The notes: generated by a model from the sequence alone, not told the origin. Shown: positions 1-8,713, counted from the first letter of the stretch. The stretch is DNA of 40,669 bases from CAYVDH01 sp964450355 (GCA_964450355.1 CAYVDH010000011.1:1-40669), one strand, 5' to 3'. Made by a program: numbers and translations.

Positions 1-17
1 TTTTAAAATCGAAAGTT

Positions 18-1091
18 ATGTTAGAAAAATTAGAAGCTATAGAAGGTAGATACAAAGAGGTAGAATTGTTGTTAAGCAGTCCGGATACAATGCAGGACAT
101 GAAGAGATTCACTCAGTTAAACAAAGAATACAGTGATTTAAAAACAGTGGTTGAAAAAACCATAGAATACCGTAATACACTTAATTATTACAAACAAGCC
201 AAAGACATTTTAAATACTGAGAAAGATCCTGAATTAAAAGAGATGGCAAAAGCTGAAGCTGATGAAATGGAGGCTAAAATTGGTCCGTTAGAAGATGAAA
301 TTAGAATTTTATTGTTACCCAAAGACCCTGAAGATGCCAAAAACGCCATCATTGAAATACGAGCAGGAACAGGAGGTGATGAAGCCAGTTTATTTGCAGG
401 CGATTTAATGAAGATGTACATGAGGTATTGCGAAAACAAGGGCTGGAAAGTTGATATTTTAGATGAAAACGAAGGCACTGCTGGTGGATACAAAGAAGTA
501 ATTTTGGAAGTAAAAGGAAACAATGTGTATGGCGAATTAAAATACGAAAGCGGTGTGCACAGGGTACAACGTGTGCCTAAAACAGAAAGCCAAGGGAGGG
601 TTCATACTTCGGCAGCTACTGTGGCTGTGATGCCTGAGGCAGACGAAGTGGATGTTCAAATAAATCCTGCTGATATTGAAATGCAAACCAGCCGTAGTGG
701 TGGTGCAGGTGGTCAAAATGTAAACAAAGTAGAAACCAAAGTACAATTAACACATAAACCAACAGGGATTGTTGTTGTATGTCAAGTGGAACGTTCACAA
801 TTAGGCAATAGAGAGAGAGCAATGCAAATGTTAAGAACAAAATTATACGAAAAAGCCCTCGAAGAACACAATGCAAAAATTGCTTTAACTCGTAAAACCT
901 TGGTAGCAAGTGGAGACAGAAGCGCCAAAATACGAACATATAATTTTCCTCAAAGCAGAGTAACTGAACACCGAATTAATCTCACAATTTATGCTTTAGA
1001 TACATTTCTGAATGGCGATATCCAATCCACCATTGATGCATTGAAAGTAGCTGAAAATGCTGAAAGAATGCAAGAAGGTACTGTAGTTTAA
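18..1091 (+). CDS. prfA: Peptide chain release factor 1 (RF1)
   Basis: Class I release factor that reads UAA and UAG in the ribosomal A site and triggers hydrolysis of peptidyl-tRNA. The 357-residue length is normal for the family. The peptidyl-hydrolase loop is intact (SGGAGGQNVNK, with the universal GGQ). The codon-recognition PxT tripeptide reads PKT, just before ESQGRVHTSA; RF1 proteins more often have PAT or PVT here, so the middle residue is slightly unusual but fits PxT. The ATG at 18 gives the expected N-terminus. It is transcribed toward a lipoprotein gene on the other strand that ends 8 bp away, so the two are convergent. Only 17 bases of upstream sequence are in the window, so its promoter and any upstream operon partner cannot be judged. 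Confidence 0.97.
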   Translation: MLEKLEAIEGRYKEVELLLSSPDTMQDMKRFTQLNKEYSDLKTVVEKTIEYRNTLNYYKQAKDILNTEKDPELKEMAKAEADEMEAKIGPLEDEIRILLLPKDPEDAKNAIIEIRAGTGGDEASLFAGDLMKMYMRYCENKGWKVDILDENEGTAGGYKEVILEVKGNNVYGELKYESGVHRVQRVPKTESQGRVHTSAATVAVMPEADEVDVQINPADIEMQTSRSGGAGGQNVNKVETKVQLTHKPTGIVVVCQVERSQLGNRERAMQMLRTKLYEKALEEHNAKIALTRKTLVASGDRSAKIRTYNFPQSRVTEHRINLTIYALDTFLNGDIQSTIDALKVAENAERMQEGTVV

Positions 1092-1099
1092 TTTTAAAT

Positions 1100-1552
1100 T
1101 TATTTAGGCTCTAAAGTCATAGAATGAACGACACTGCTGTCGTTAGCATTCACTACATTTCTTTTTAATCTGATTTTATTGTGTCTTAATTCAACTATAT
1201 CCCAAATAGAAGCAACACTATTTCCTTTGTTGTAAATAGCTATTCTTTCATTGGATTTATAATTGCTATTTTTATTTAAAAATACCCATTCAATGTCGTT
1301 GGTAGTAGTAATAGATGAATTAATAAACGTATACTTACCTGAACCATCTTTTGAAAACAAGTAACTTGCTCCTTGGCCACTGCTGTATTGATTTACACTA
1401 TTGATAAAATTAGAGGTTACAGTCCATTCGCCTTCCACTCTGGCAGTTCTTGTTCTTAGTGACAATAAAGGGTCATCGTTCCCTTTTTTAATGCATGAGT
1501 TGAAATTAAGCAACAACAAAAATAAAAGTAGAATTGAAATTTTATATTTCAT
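1100..1552 (-). CDS. Hypothetical lipoprotein, possibly lipocalin-like
   Basis: A 150-residue protein of unknown function. The N-terminus is a lipoprotein-type signal: Lys-rich start, a run of leucines, then N-F-N-S-C with Cys20 as the likely lipidated residue; the lipobox is imperfect but within what Bacteroidota tolerate. The mature part contains a VEGEWTVTSN segment followed by alternating polar and aromatic stretches, which resembles the start of small lipocalin-like Bacteroidota lipoproteins (inference only). It lies 61 bp downstream of atpG on the same strand and could be read through from the atp operon, although a palindrome sits in the gap. The protein is probably anchored in the outer or inner membrane on the periplasmic side. 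Confidence 0.75.
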   Translation of the reverse strand: MKYKISILLLFLLLLNFNSCIKKGNDDPLLSLRTRTARVEGEWTVTSNFINSVNQYSSGQGASYLFSKDGSGKYTFINSSITTTNDIEWVFLNKNSNYKSNERIAIYNKGNSVASIWDIVELRHNKIRLKRNVVNANDSSVVHSMTLEPK

Positions 1553-1560
1553 AGAACAAC

Positions 1561-1578
1561 AAAGATAAGCTTATCTTT
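1561..1578. promoter_or_regulatory. Perfect 18-bp palindrome between atpG and lipoprotein gene
   Basis: AAAGATAAGCTTATCTTT is its own reverse complement. It sits just upstream of the start of the lipoprotein gene (1552) and downstream of the end of atpG (1614). It could be an operator for the lipoprotein gene or a weak transcript-end hairpin; there is no U-tract strong enough to call a terminator. Confidence 0.4.
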
Positions 1579-1613
1579 AAATTTTGAAAAAATAAAAGAA
1601 TGAAAGCGTTTAA

Positions 1614-2489
1614 TTATCCGTTTAATGCAGCTGCACCGCCTACTATTTCAGAAATTTCGTTTGTAATTGCTGCTTGACGTGCTCTGTTGTATTGCAATTT
1701 AAGTTGTTTTAATATTTCACCTGCATTATCTGTAGCTTTATCCATAGAAATCATACGTGCACCATGTTCACTGGCAAAAGAATCCAATAAACATCTGTAC
1801 AAGTTAGTTTTGATGGTACGTGGAATTAGTTCCTCTAGTATTTCTACTTTATTAGGTTCAAAAATATAATCGTTATTTTGTACTGGAGCTACCAAGTCTA
1901 AGGTTACTGGTAATACTACTTCGTTGGTTACAATTTGTGTAGCTGCATTTTTAAATTTATTATAAATTACCTCTACTCTATCAAACTCTCCTGATAAAAA
2001 TCTGTTTAATACATCATCACCTATTCCAAAACCTGTTTCAGCATTTAGATGGTTGAAGGTAGTAATGAATTTATCATTGAGTTTTAAATTGCCTTTTTTG
2101 AAAAACTCAAAAGCTTTCTTACCTATAAACATCAATTCAATGTTATTGGATTTAGCTAAGTCTTTGTAATCATTTTCCAACAATAACCTTGTTTTTTTAA
2201 TGACATTAGCATTAAAGCCTCCACACAATCCTCTGTCACTGGTTACAACAATTAATAATACTTTTTGAGGATCTTTGTCTTTAAAATATCTGCTTAATTT
2301 TTCATTATCTACAGAATCAGATAAGTTTTTAAGCACTCCATTTAATTTATCAGCATAAGGACGCATTTGCATGATAGCTCCTTGAGCTTTACGAAGTTTT
2401 GTAGCAGAAACCAACTTCATCGCTTTGGTAATTTGCTGCGTTGAAATGGTGGAGGTGATTCTATTTCTTACTTCTTTTAAATTTGCCAT
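1614..2489 (-). CDS. atpG: F1F0 ATP synthase gamma subunit
   Basis: Central rotor stalk of F1 that couples proton flow through F0 to catalysis in the alpha3beta3 head. The N-terminus MANLKEVRNRITSTISTQQI and the C-terminus ITNEISEIVGGAAALNG are the two conserved helices of the coiled-coil shaft, and the SDRGLCGGFN motif is present. Length (291) is normal. It is the last of the atp genes here, 20 bp after atpA. No atpD (beta) or atpC (epsilon) follows; in Bacteroidota these commonly form a separate locus, so the absence is expected. Confidence 0.97.
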   Translation of the reverse strand: MANLKEVRNRITSTISTQQITKAMKLVSATKLRKAQGAIMQMRPYADKLNGVLKNLSDSVDNEKLSRYFKDKDPQKVLLIVVTSDRGLCGGFNANVIKKTRLLLENDYKDLAKSNNIELMFIGKKAFEFFKKGNLKLNDKFITTFNHLNAETGFGIGDDVLNRFLSGEFDRVEVIYNKFKNAATQIVTNEVVLPVTLDLVAPVQNNDYIFEPNKVEILEELIPRTIKTNLYRCLLDSFASEHGARMISMDKATDNAGEILKQLKLQYNRARQAAITNEISEIVGGAAALNG

Positions 2490-2509
2490 AGTCCTTTATT
2501 TGAATGTAT

Positions 2510-4090
2510 TTAGGCAGTATAATTAACGCTTAATTCTTTAGCTACTTTTTCTAATGTTGAAGTAATTTCATCATCAATTTTACCCGCTGCTAAAGCATTT
2601 AATGTTTCTTTATTTTTTCTTTCTAAAACATCTAAGTATTCATTTTCAAATGCTCTTACTTTGTTTACAGGAATGCTATTTAACAACCCTTTAGTACCTA
2701 AATATATAATTGCAACTTGTTGATCTACTCTCAATGGAGAGAATTGACCTTGTTTTAATATTTCAACGTTTCTAGATCCTTTATCTAGCACTGCTTTTGT
2801 AGCAGAATCTAAATCAGAACCAAATTTAGCAAAAGCCTCTAATTCTCTGTATTGAGCTTGGTCAAGTTTAAGAGTACCAGCTACTTTTTTCATGGATTTA
2901 ATTTGAGCATTACCACCCACACGAGATACAGATATACCTACGTTGATCGCTGGACGAACACCGCTATTAAATAAATTTGATTCCAAGAAAATTTGTCCGT
3001 CAGTAATTGAAATTACGTTTGTTGGAATGTAAGCAGATACATCTCCAGCTTGTGTTTCAATGATAGGTAATGCAGTTAATGAACCTCCACCTTTTACTTT
3101 TCCTTTCAATGAAGGAGGTAAATCGTTCATGTTTGAAGTGATTTCATCTGATGCATTCAATTTACAAGCTCTTTCTAACAAACGGCTATGTAAATAAAAC
3201 ACGTCTCCAGGATAAGCTTCACGACCTGGCGGACGTCTTAACAATAATGACACCTCACGATAAGCAACCGCTTGTTTAGATAAATCATCATAAACAATCA
3301 AAGCTGGCAAACCTCTGTCTCTGAAAAACTCACCGATTGCAGCACCAGCCATTGGAGCAAAGAATTGCAATGGAGCTGGAGCAGAAGATGGGGCAGATAC
3401 AACTACTGTGTATGGCATAGCACCTCTTTCTTCTAAGCTTTTTACAACTTGTTTCACCGTTGATTCTTTTTGACCTACGGCTACATATATACAATATACT
3501 GGTTTTCCTTTTTCGTAAAATTCTTTTTGGTTGATGATGGTATCAATCGCAACAGCAGTTTTTCCTGTTTGTCTGTCACCGATAATCAACTCACGTTGAC
3601 CTCTACCAATTGGTATCATGGCATCAATAGATTTAATACCAGTTTGCAATGGCTCTTTTACTGGTTCACGGAAAAGTACACCAGGAGCTTTTCTTTCTAT
3701 TGGCATTTCAAAAAACTCACCAGTCAAAGGACCTTTACCATCTACTGGTTCACCTAGAGTATTGATTACCCTACCTAACATGCTTTCAGACACATTGATA
3801 GAGGCAATTTTCCCTGTTCTTCTAACAGTATCACCTTCTTTAATCAAGGTGCTGCTTCCAAACAATACTGCTCCAATATTGTCTTCTTCTAAGTTTAAAA
3901 CGATGGCTTTCATGCCATTTTCAAATTCAATCAATTCACCAGATTGTACTTGTGTTAAACCGTGAATACGAGCAATACCGTCTCCTACTTGTAAAACAGT
4001 ACCAACTTGTTCAAGTTCAGCATCTGATTTGAAATTTGAAATTTGTTGTTTTAAAATTGATGATATTTCATCAGGTCTTATTTCTGCCAT
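2510..4090 (-). CDS. atpA: F1F0 ATP synthase alpha subunit
   Basis: Non-catalytic nucleotide-binding subunit of the F1 head, alternating with beta. Visible signatures are the beta-barrel N-terminal domain (GDGIARIHGL), the P-loop GDRQTGKTAVAIDTI, and the alpha/beta family signature in the PAINVGISVSRVGG stretch. Length (526) is normal. It starts 9 bp downstream of atpH and is followed by atpG, giving the order atpH-atpA-atpG typical of bacteria. Acts at the cytoplasmic face of the inner membrane. Confidence 0.98.
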   Translation of the reverse strand: MAEIRPDEISSILKQQISNFKSDAELEQVGTVLQVGDGIARIHGLTQVQSGELIEFENGMKAIVLNLEEDNIGAVLFGSSTLIKEGDTVRRTGKIASINVSESMLGRVINTLGEPVDGKGPLTGEFFEMPIERKAPGVLFREPVKEPLQTGIKSIDAMIPIGRGQRELIIGDRQTGKTAVAIDTIINQKEFYEKGKPVYCIYVAVGQKESTVKQVVKSLEERGAMPYTVVVSAPSSAPAPLQFFAPMAGAAIGEFFRDRGLPALIVYDDLSKQAVAYREVSLLLRRPPGREAYPGDVFYLHSRLLERACKLNASDEITSNMNDLPPSLKGKVKGGGSLTALPIIETQAGDVSAYIPTNVISITDGQIFLESNLFNSGVRPAINVGISVSRVGGNAQIKSMKKVAGTLKLDQAQYRELEAFAKFGSDLDSATKAVLDKGSRNVEILKQGQFSPLRVDQQVAIIYLGTKGLLNSIPVNKVRAFENEYLDVLERKNKETLNALAAGKIDDEITSTLEKVAKELSVNYTA

Positions 4091-4099
4091 ATAATTAAT

Positions 4100-4639
4100 T
4101 TATGCGATGTTTAATTCTTTTTTTATTTTTCTAATTTTGGCGGCAATACTTGTATCAAGTAAATTGTCTCCGAATTTTATTACCATTCCTCCAATCACTG
4201 AAGGATTAATGGTATTAGTTATATCCACTTGCTTTGCACCAGTTTGTTGTTTGATGTATGTTTCTATTTGAGACAAAGTAATTTGGTCTAAAGCAACTGC
4301 GCTTTCTACTGTTACTTTTTCTATCCCTTGATTCACTCTATAAAGTTGGATAAATGATTGTGCAATATTTAGCAATTGATTCTCTCTTCTTTTTTGACAT
4401 AATAAAGTAAAAAGATTAGAAATCAATGAGTTTGAACCAGTAAAAATAGCATTGAGTGCCTTTAATTTTTCGTTGCCACTTATGATTGGGTTTTTCAACA
4501 CATTGAGCAAAGATTTATTTTCGTTGCATACTTTTTCGATGTGTAACATTTGAGCATAAATCTCCGAAGTATTATTTAACTCCATAGATTGTTGCATTAA
4601 TGCTTGTGAGTACCTATTGGCAATTTTTAATTCAGACAT
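4100..4639 (-). CDS. atpH: F1F0 ATP synthase delta subunit
   Basis: Part of the peripheral stator that ties the top of F1 to the b subunits. The N-terminal helical bundle (KIANRYSQALMQQSMEL) and the conserved C-terminal segment VIGGMVIKFGDNLLDTSIAAK are recognisable; the GG-x4-GD-x2-D-x-S pattern is the delta signature. At 179 residues it has normal length. It is separated from atpF by 2 bp, so the two are surely co-translated. Confidence 0.95.
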   Translation of the reverse strand: MSELKIANRYSQALMQQSMELNNTSEIYAQMLHIEKVCNENKSLLNVLKNPIISGNEKLKALNAIFTGSNSLISNLFTLLCQKRRENQLLNIAQSFIQLYRVNQGIEKVTVESAVALDQITLSQIETYIKQQTGAKQVDITNTINPSVIGGMVIKFGDNLLDTSIAAKIRKIKKELNIA

Positions 4640-4641
4640 GA

Positions 4642-5151
4642 TTAGGCTATTGCTTTCTGATTTTGATTTAAATTGTTGATGTGGTTAGCAATGATGGTTT
4701 GTTGATCGCTGCTATTTGACAATTGATTGTCAATTAATTTTTCTGCAATGCTTACAGATAAAGTTGCCACTTGTGATTTCAATTCATTGATGGCATCAGA
4801 CTTTTGTTTTGCAATTTCGTCTGAAGCTCTTTGAATCATTTTTTTGCCTTCTTCTTCAGCAGATTTTTTTGCTTCGTGAATGATAGAGTCTTTCATTTCT
4901 TTAGCTTCTTTCAATATCACATCTCTTTCTTCACGAGCTTGTTTTAATAATGCATCATTCTCACTTTTCAATTTTGCAATTTGTTCTTTGGCAATTTCAG
5001 CTGATTTTAAGGCTTCTTCGATGGAGTGTTCTCTGTCATGCAATGATTTTAATATTGGTTTCCATGCAAATTTCTTTAAAAGAAACAATAGAATACCAAA
5101 TACCAAACACATCCAAAAAGTAAGTCCTATTCCAGGTAATACTAATCCCAT
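4642..5151 (-). CDS. atpF: F1F0 ATP synthase b subunit
   Basis: Peripheral stalk subunit. One N-terminal membrane helix (LPGIGLTFWMCLVFGILLFLL) is followed by FAWKPILKSLHDRE, typical of subunit b, and then a long charged alanine-, lysine- and glutamate-rich coiled coil reaching the delta-binding end. Length is 169 residues. It is the first gene after a 185-bp gap that separates it from atpE, so it may have its own promoter or depend on read-through past the hairpin in that gap. Confidence 0.95.
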   Translation of the reverse strand: MGLVLPGIGLTFWMCLVFGILLFLLKKFAWKPILKSLHDREHSIEEALKSAEIAKEQIAKLKSENDALLKQAREERDVILKEAKEMKDSIIHEAKKSAEEEGKKMIQRASDEIAKQKSDAINELKSQVATLSVSIAEKLIDNQLSNSSDQQTIIANHINNLNQNQKAIA

Positions 5152-5278
5152 TTTTGTTTTTTTGTTTTTTAAATTTACGCACTATTAAAAAAAGTGGGTT
5201 CAATCACTTTAACAATTTCGTGCAATTATTTGATTTATGACAACTTAGTGTTGAAATTAATATCAAATATTGTTATTT

Positions 5279-5318
5279 AATTTTGAAGAGTGGCTTAAAT
5301 CAACCACTCTTCAAAATT
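5279..5318 (-). promoter_or_regulatory. 15-bp perfect hairpin between atpE and atpF
   Basis: Arms 5279-5293 and 5304-5318 are exact reverse complements around a 10-base loop. On the transcribed (minus) strand the hairpin follows the atpE stop by 18 bases and is not followed by a U-tract, so it does not look like a simple intrinsic terminator. A likely role is to protect the 3' end of a processed atpB-atpE message, which would help produce the many c subunits needed per complex. That role is inference. Confidence 0.6.
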
Positions 5319-5336
5319 GATGTTTATTATTATTTA

Positions 5337-5585
5337 TTAAAGAATAATCAATAAACAAAGAACTATAGCAAAGAAAACTGCACCTTCTATAAGAGCAGCA
5401 GCAACAATCATGTTTGCTCTGATATCTCCTGTAGATTCTGGTTGACGTGCAATGCTTTCTAAAGCTGCTTTACCAATGTTACCGATACCGATACCAGCGG
5501 CAATAGCTGCTAATCCTGCTCCGATAGCTGCTCCTAATTTTGATGGGTCAGCTGCTGTTTGTAATAAAATTTCTAAAATTGACAT
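5337..5585 (-). CDS. atpE: F1F0 ATP synthase c subunit
   Basis: Rotor ring subunit, two membrane helices in 82 residues. The first helix is glycine/alanine rich (GAAIGAGLAAIAAGIGIGNIG), the polar loop is ESIARQPES, and the essential carboxylate is the Glu in ALIEGAVFF. The Gln and the Glu-Ser pair that mark sodium-binding c rings are missing, which points to proton coupling. It lies 39 bp downstream of atpB and is followed by a strong hairpin. Confidence 0.96.
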   Translation of the reverse strand: MSILEILLQTAADPSKLGAAIGAGLAAIAAGIGIGNIGKAALESIARQPESTGDIRANMIVAAALIEGAVFFAIVLCLLIIL

Positions 5586-5624
5586 ATTATTTGGTTTTTT
5601 ATTTGTTTATTATTTTTTGTTAAA

Positions 5625-6809
5625 TTAGTGGTGTTCTCCTTTTACATGTTCATGGTGTTCTTCAGCATGGTGGTGTTCTTCGGTAGCAGATCCAATATAC
5701 AAGGATGCCAACAAGGTAAATACATAAGCTTGTAAGAAAGCAACTAGCAATTCCAATACGCTCATGAACAAAGTGAAAGCTACGGATAATACTGAAACTC
5801 CTAATCCTGCTGCAACACTTTTTTGACCGAATATAAAGATTAAACTAAAGAATCCTAATATAATGATGTGTCCAGCAGTGATGTTTGCAAACAAACGCAA
5901 CATCAATACAAAAGGTTTTAATATCAACCCAATGATTTCAATAGGAATCAATAAAATCCACAATCCCACTGGTACATCTGGCATGAATATGTGTTTCCAA
6001 TAATGTTTATTTCCTGAGAAACTAACCACTATAAACACAACAATAGCTAACACCATAGTGACTGCAATGTTGCCAGTTAAATTGGCTCCCCCTGGGAAAA
6101 TTGGAACTAAACCCAACAAGTTGTTGATGAATATAAAGAAAAAGATAGAAAGCAACAAAGGTAAAAATTTCTCGTATCCTTTTCCAATAGAAGGTTTTAC
6201 TACATCGTCTTTTAAAAACACAATAATTGGTTCTATTAATGATTGCAAACCTTTAGGTGCTGCAATTCCGTTTTGTTTGTATTTTTTAGCAATAGATAAA
6301 AATATAACTAAAATTAAAATTGCTCCAATAAATAAGGCTAATACATTTTTAGTGATGGATAAATCCAATGGTTTTTCATTTGTTATTCCACCTTGAGCAT
6401 CATGGTTTAAAACCCCTTGGGCATCTGTTTTGTATATTTTTTGGTCGTGCAAAAAATAATAATTGCCTTTACTTTCTGCAGCAGAGTGACCGTGATTGAA
6501 TTTTTTAGATGAGAAAATGTGCAATCCATTGTCATAGATAATGATTGGAAGAGCAATACTTACAGGGTGTTCATCGATATCCATGATATGCCAATCATGT
6601 GCATCTTTTACGTGATCCAAAATCATATCACCTGGTTTAAAACCTTCCTCTTTATGGTTTGAATTTCCATGTTCGGAAATAATTGTGCTATCAGATGTTG
6701 GTTCTTGGTGATTAGAATAGGCAAAACTGGCCCAAAAAAGCGTAAAAATGCTTAGAAGACAAATTTTTTTCACATTTTCAAATTTCAAAACTCTTTTATT
6801 GGTGCGCAT
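5625..6809 (-). CDS. atpB: F1F0 ATP synthase a subunit, with long periplasmic N-terminal extension
   Basis: Proton-channel subunit of F0. The essential arginine is in the helix LMLRLFANITAGH, and the conserved LLNAF-like last helices end in a His-rich tail. I chose the ATG at 6809 (MRTNKRVLKFENVK): it gives a clean signal peptide (ICLLSIFTLFWASFAYS) and a 394-residue protein starting 13 bp after the previous gene. A longer reading to 6872 would overlap that gene by 50 bp. Between the signal peptide and the first core helix lies a His- and Asp-rich region of about 130 residues (HDWHIMDIDEHPVSIALP), an extension characteristic of Bacteroidota AtpB and absent from the E. coli protein. Confidence 0.95.
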   Translation of the reverse strand: MRTNKRVLKFENVKKICLLSIFTLFWASFAYSNHQEPTSDSTIISEHGNSNHKEEGFKPGDMILDHVKDAHDWHIMDIDEHPVSIALPIIIYDNGLHIFSSKKFNHGHSAAESKGNYYFLHDQKIYKTDAQGVLNHDAQGGITNEKPLDLSITKNVLALFIGAILILVIFLSIAKKYKQNGIAAPKGLQSLIEPIIVFLKDDVVKPSIGKGYEKFLPLLLSIFFFIFINNLLGLVPIFPGGANLTGNIAVTMVLAIVVFIVVSFSGNKHYWKHIFMPDVPVGLWILLIPIEIIGLILKPFVLMLRLFANITAGHIIILGFFSLIFIFGQKSVAAGLGVSVLSVAFTLFMSVLELLVAFLQAYVFTLLASLYIGSATEEHHHAEEHHEHVKGEHH

Positions 6810-6822
6810 CTTCAACTTTTTT

Positions 6823-7197
6823 TTAACTTTTTGAATTGGTGCGCAATTTAGAAAGGATAAATTGAATTTCAAAGCTCAAATAAATAAAATATTGAAAAAC
6901 CAATAAAATAACTCCCCATTTATTGATTATTTGATTGAATTTTAAATATATAGCAATATAAATTAATGCTAAAATTAATTGTAAAAATGTAAATCCGAAA
7001 AAAACTGCATTGAATTTCGCCTGAGACACATTTATTGCATTGTTGATTAATCTGCTTGATATTATCCCTAATACTAAGAAAAACAAGCCACCTACTAACA
7101 ATAATACATTGTCCGATTGGGGAAAATTAAAAGCAATTAATACGACTAAATTAATTGTAACAAAAGCAATTGCAAGTTTTATAAGGAAATTTCTCAT
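6823..7197 (-). CDS. Small membrane protein of the ATP synthase locus
   Basis: A 124-residue protein with about four hydrophobic helices (near residues 6-22, 30-46, 62-84, 92-114) and few charged residues between them. It overlaps the end of the AtpZ-like gene by 4 bp and precedes atpB by 13 bp, so it is translated with the ATP synthase genes. By position it corresponds to the AtpI-type assembly protein found upstream of atpB in many bacteria, but I see no sequence signature that proves this. A role in assembling the c ring is inference from position. Confidence 0.7.
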   Translation of the reverse strand: MRNFLIKLAIAFVTINLVVLIAFNFPQSDNVLLLVGGLFFLVLGIISSRLINNAINVSQAKFNAVFFGFTFLQLILALIYIAIYLKFNQIINKWGVILLVFQYFIYLSFEIQFILSKLRTNSKS

Positions 7198-7391
7198 ATT
7201 TTTTTAATTAAATAATACATGGCAGCAAACACTCCGATGATAGCACCTATGACTGTAAATACTGGAAATTTGAACCATTCAAATGAATCTAAATACTTGC
7301 CTAAAAATGTAGTAATAACCACTGCAGCAGCCATTTGTATTCCTATGGTCGAATATTTTACGTAATTGTTTAATGGAGGTTTTTGTTCCAA
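7194..7391 (-). CDS. AtpZ/AtpI-family protein
   Basis: A 65-residue protein with two membrane helices (about 14-30 and 41-62) joined by a short LGKYLDSFEWFKFP loop. The pattern, with a first helix starting at KYSTIGIQMAAAVVITTFLG, matches the small AtpZ/AtpI-type F0F1 accessory proteins encoded ahead of atpB. It is 6 bp after the bactofilin gene and overlaps the next gene by 4 bp. Probably helps F0 assembly; AtpZ/AtpI has also been linked to ion supply for the enzyme. Confidence 0.8.
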   Translation of the reverse strand: MEQKPPLNNYVKYSTIGIQMAAAVVITTFLGKYLDSFEWFKFPVFTVIGAIIGVFAAMYYLIKKI

Positions 7392-7397
7392 AATAAA

Positions 7398-7763
7398 TCA
7401 ATTCAAAGGCTTAAACACCATTTGACAATTTCCATTAAACACTGCTCCACTTTCAATGACCAATTTTCCTGTTTTGATGTTTCCATTGATTTTTGACGAT
7501 GCCCTTAAAAAAAGTGTTTCGGTGATTTCTACATCTCCATCTATTTTCCCTGAAATATCTGCACTACGAGCTGTTACATTGCCAATAATTTCTGATGTAC
7601 CACCTAGGGCAATTTTAGATTTAGAAACAACCTGACCGTGTATTTTTCCATCTATTCTTAAATCACCATCTGAGGTAATGTCTCCTTTAATTAAGGAGCC
7701 AATCCCTATCATGTTGAGTGCATTTCCTTGATTTGAATCATTTTTTGGAGTTTTGTTTAGCAT
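7398..7763 (-). CDS. Bactofilin (polymer-forming cytoskeletal protein)
   Basis: A 121-residue bactofilin. The core (about residues 20-112) is a right-handed beta-helix of short repeats rich in Gly, Ile and Val (GDLRIDGKIHGQV, GNVTARSADISGKIDGDVEI), flanked by disordered ends (polar N-terminus before IGIGSLIKGDI). Bactofilins form nucleotide-independent filaments on the inner membrane and often recruit wall hydrolases. The gene begins 12 bp downstream of an M23-like protein, and bactofilin-M23 pairing is a recurrent theme in cell-shape systems. Here the pair is placed at the head of the ATP synthase operon. Confidence 0.93.
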   Translation of the reverse strand: MLNKTPKNDSNQGNALNMIGIGSLIKGDITSDGDLRIDGKIHGQVVSKSKIALGGTSEIIGNVTARSADISGKIDGDVEITETLFLRASSKINGNIKTGKLVIESGAVFNGNCQMVFKPLN

Positions 7764-7775
7764 GGTGCAATAATA

Positions 7776-8690
7776 TTAAAAAGCAATATAATTTGTAGGA
7801 TTAATTGCAATTCCATTGTGCCAAAGTTCAAAAATTAACCCTGAATAAGATGCTTTTTTGTCTGATTTATCAAGAGTTGAGATGGTTTCACCGGCTTTTA
7901 CAAAATTTCCTGTACCTTTATATAAATGTGAGTTGTTTTTATATACACTTATCCAATTATTGGGATGTTGAATGGATATAATGTAGCCATTTTCGGGTGT
8001 CCAACCACTAAATATTACTGTCCCATTCATGGTTGCTTTTACAGCATTGTCATTGTCAGGAATAATTTTAACCGAAGGCGAATTGGTAGAATAAGCTTCT
8101 GCTATTTGACCGTAAATTGGAGTAAAAAACAATTCTTCTGTTCCTATTTGGTCACTGTTGTTTCTAATTCCTATCGATTCATTGATGCCTCTATTTTCCA
8201 TGGGCTTTTCTTTTTCATCCTTTTCTTTGGCATTGTCTATGATTTCGTTTGCATTGGCAACCCTTTGGCCATCCGCTTTAGTTTCATTGATTTCCAACTC
8301 CACATTTCTACTTTTTTCAGATTTATAAGGAATATCATAAACAGTTACCTCTTCTCCATTGATGATTTGTTTCATGGCTTTTTCTCTTTTTTCAGCAACA
8401 ATCAATTTATTTTCTAAACATTTCATTTGAGAAAGTATTTGATTTTTCATTTTTCCGTCAAAATTTTGTCCATAACCAGGTGTATAATCTTTCACTGTAG
8501 GAAATAATGTGAAAATTCCCCAACTAATAATTGAAAACAACAATAAGCCAGCTGATGCAATGAGCAAAACGTTGCCAATAGTAAGACTAATGGATGTTTT
8601 CTCCTGAAAATTAGTCTCATTTATAATCAATAATCTGTACTTATTTTTTAGTTTTTTTAGCAGTTTTCTTTTTTCTCTTTTCTTTTCCAT
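7776..8690 (-). CDS. Membrane-anchored degenerate M23 (LytM) domain protein
   Basis: A 304-residue bitopic protein: a Lys/Arg-rich cytoplasmic start of about 35 residues, one membrane helix (ISLTIGNVLLIASAGLLLFS), a long polar, partly coiled periplasmic linker, and a C-terminal LytM domain (about 190-304). The domain fold is recognisable from VKATMNGTVIFSGWTPENGY and the VKAGETIS stretch, but the zinc ligands are lost: the expected first H-x3-D region reads VKIIPDNDN and the usual HLHFE motif reads LIFELW. It is therefore probably not a hydrolase; catalytically dead LytM proteins such as EnvC act as amidase activators. It heads the bactofilin-atp gene set. Confidence 0.85.
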   Translation of the reverse strand: MEKKREKRKLLKKLKNKYRLLIINETNFQEKTSISLTIGNVLLIASAGLLLFSIISWGIFTLFPTVKDYTPGYGQNFDGKMKNQILSQMKCLENKLIVAEKREKAMKQIINGEEVTVYDIPYKSEKSRNVELEINETKADGQRVANANEIIDNAKEKDEKEKPMENRGINESIGIRNNSDQIGTEELFFTPIYGQIAEAYSTNSPSVKIIPDNDNAVKATMNGTVIFSGWTPENGYIISIQHPNNWISVYKNNSHLYKGTGNFVKAGETISTLDKSDKKASYSGLIFELWHNGIAINPTNYIAF

Positions 8691-8713
8691 GTAAAAAATT
8701 TAAACTTTAATAA

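Noticed and set aside
3470..3965. Long antisense frames within atpA (95 and 115 codons).
   Set aside because: They are shadows of a strongly conserved gene on the other strand and have no family resemblance.
1614..6809. Missing atpD and atpC taken as a broken ATP synthase operon.
   Set aside because: In Bacteroidota beta and epsilon are usually encoded at a separate locus, so the set here is complete for this cluster.
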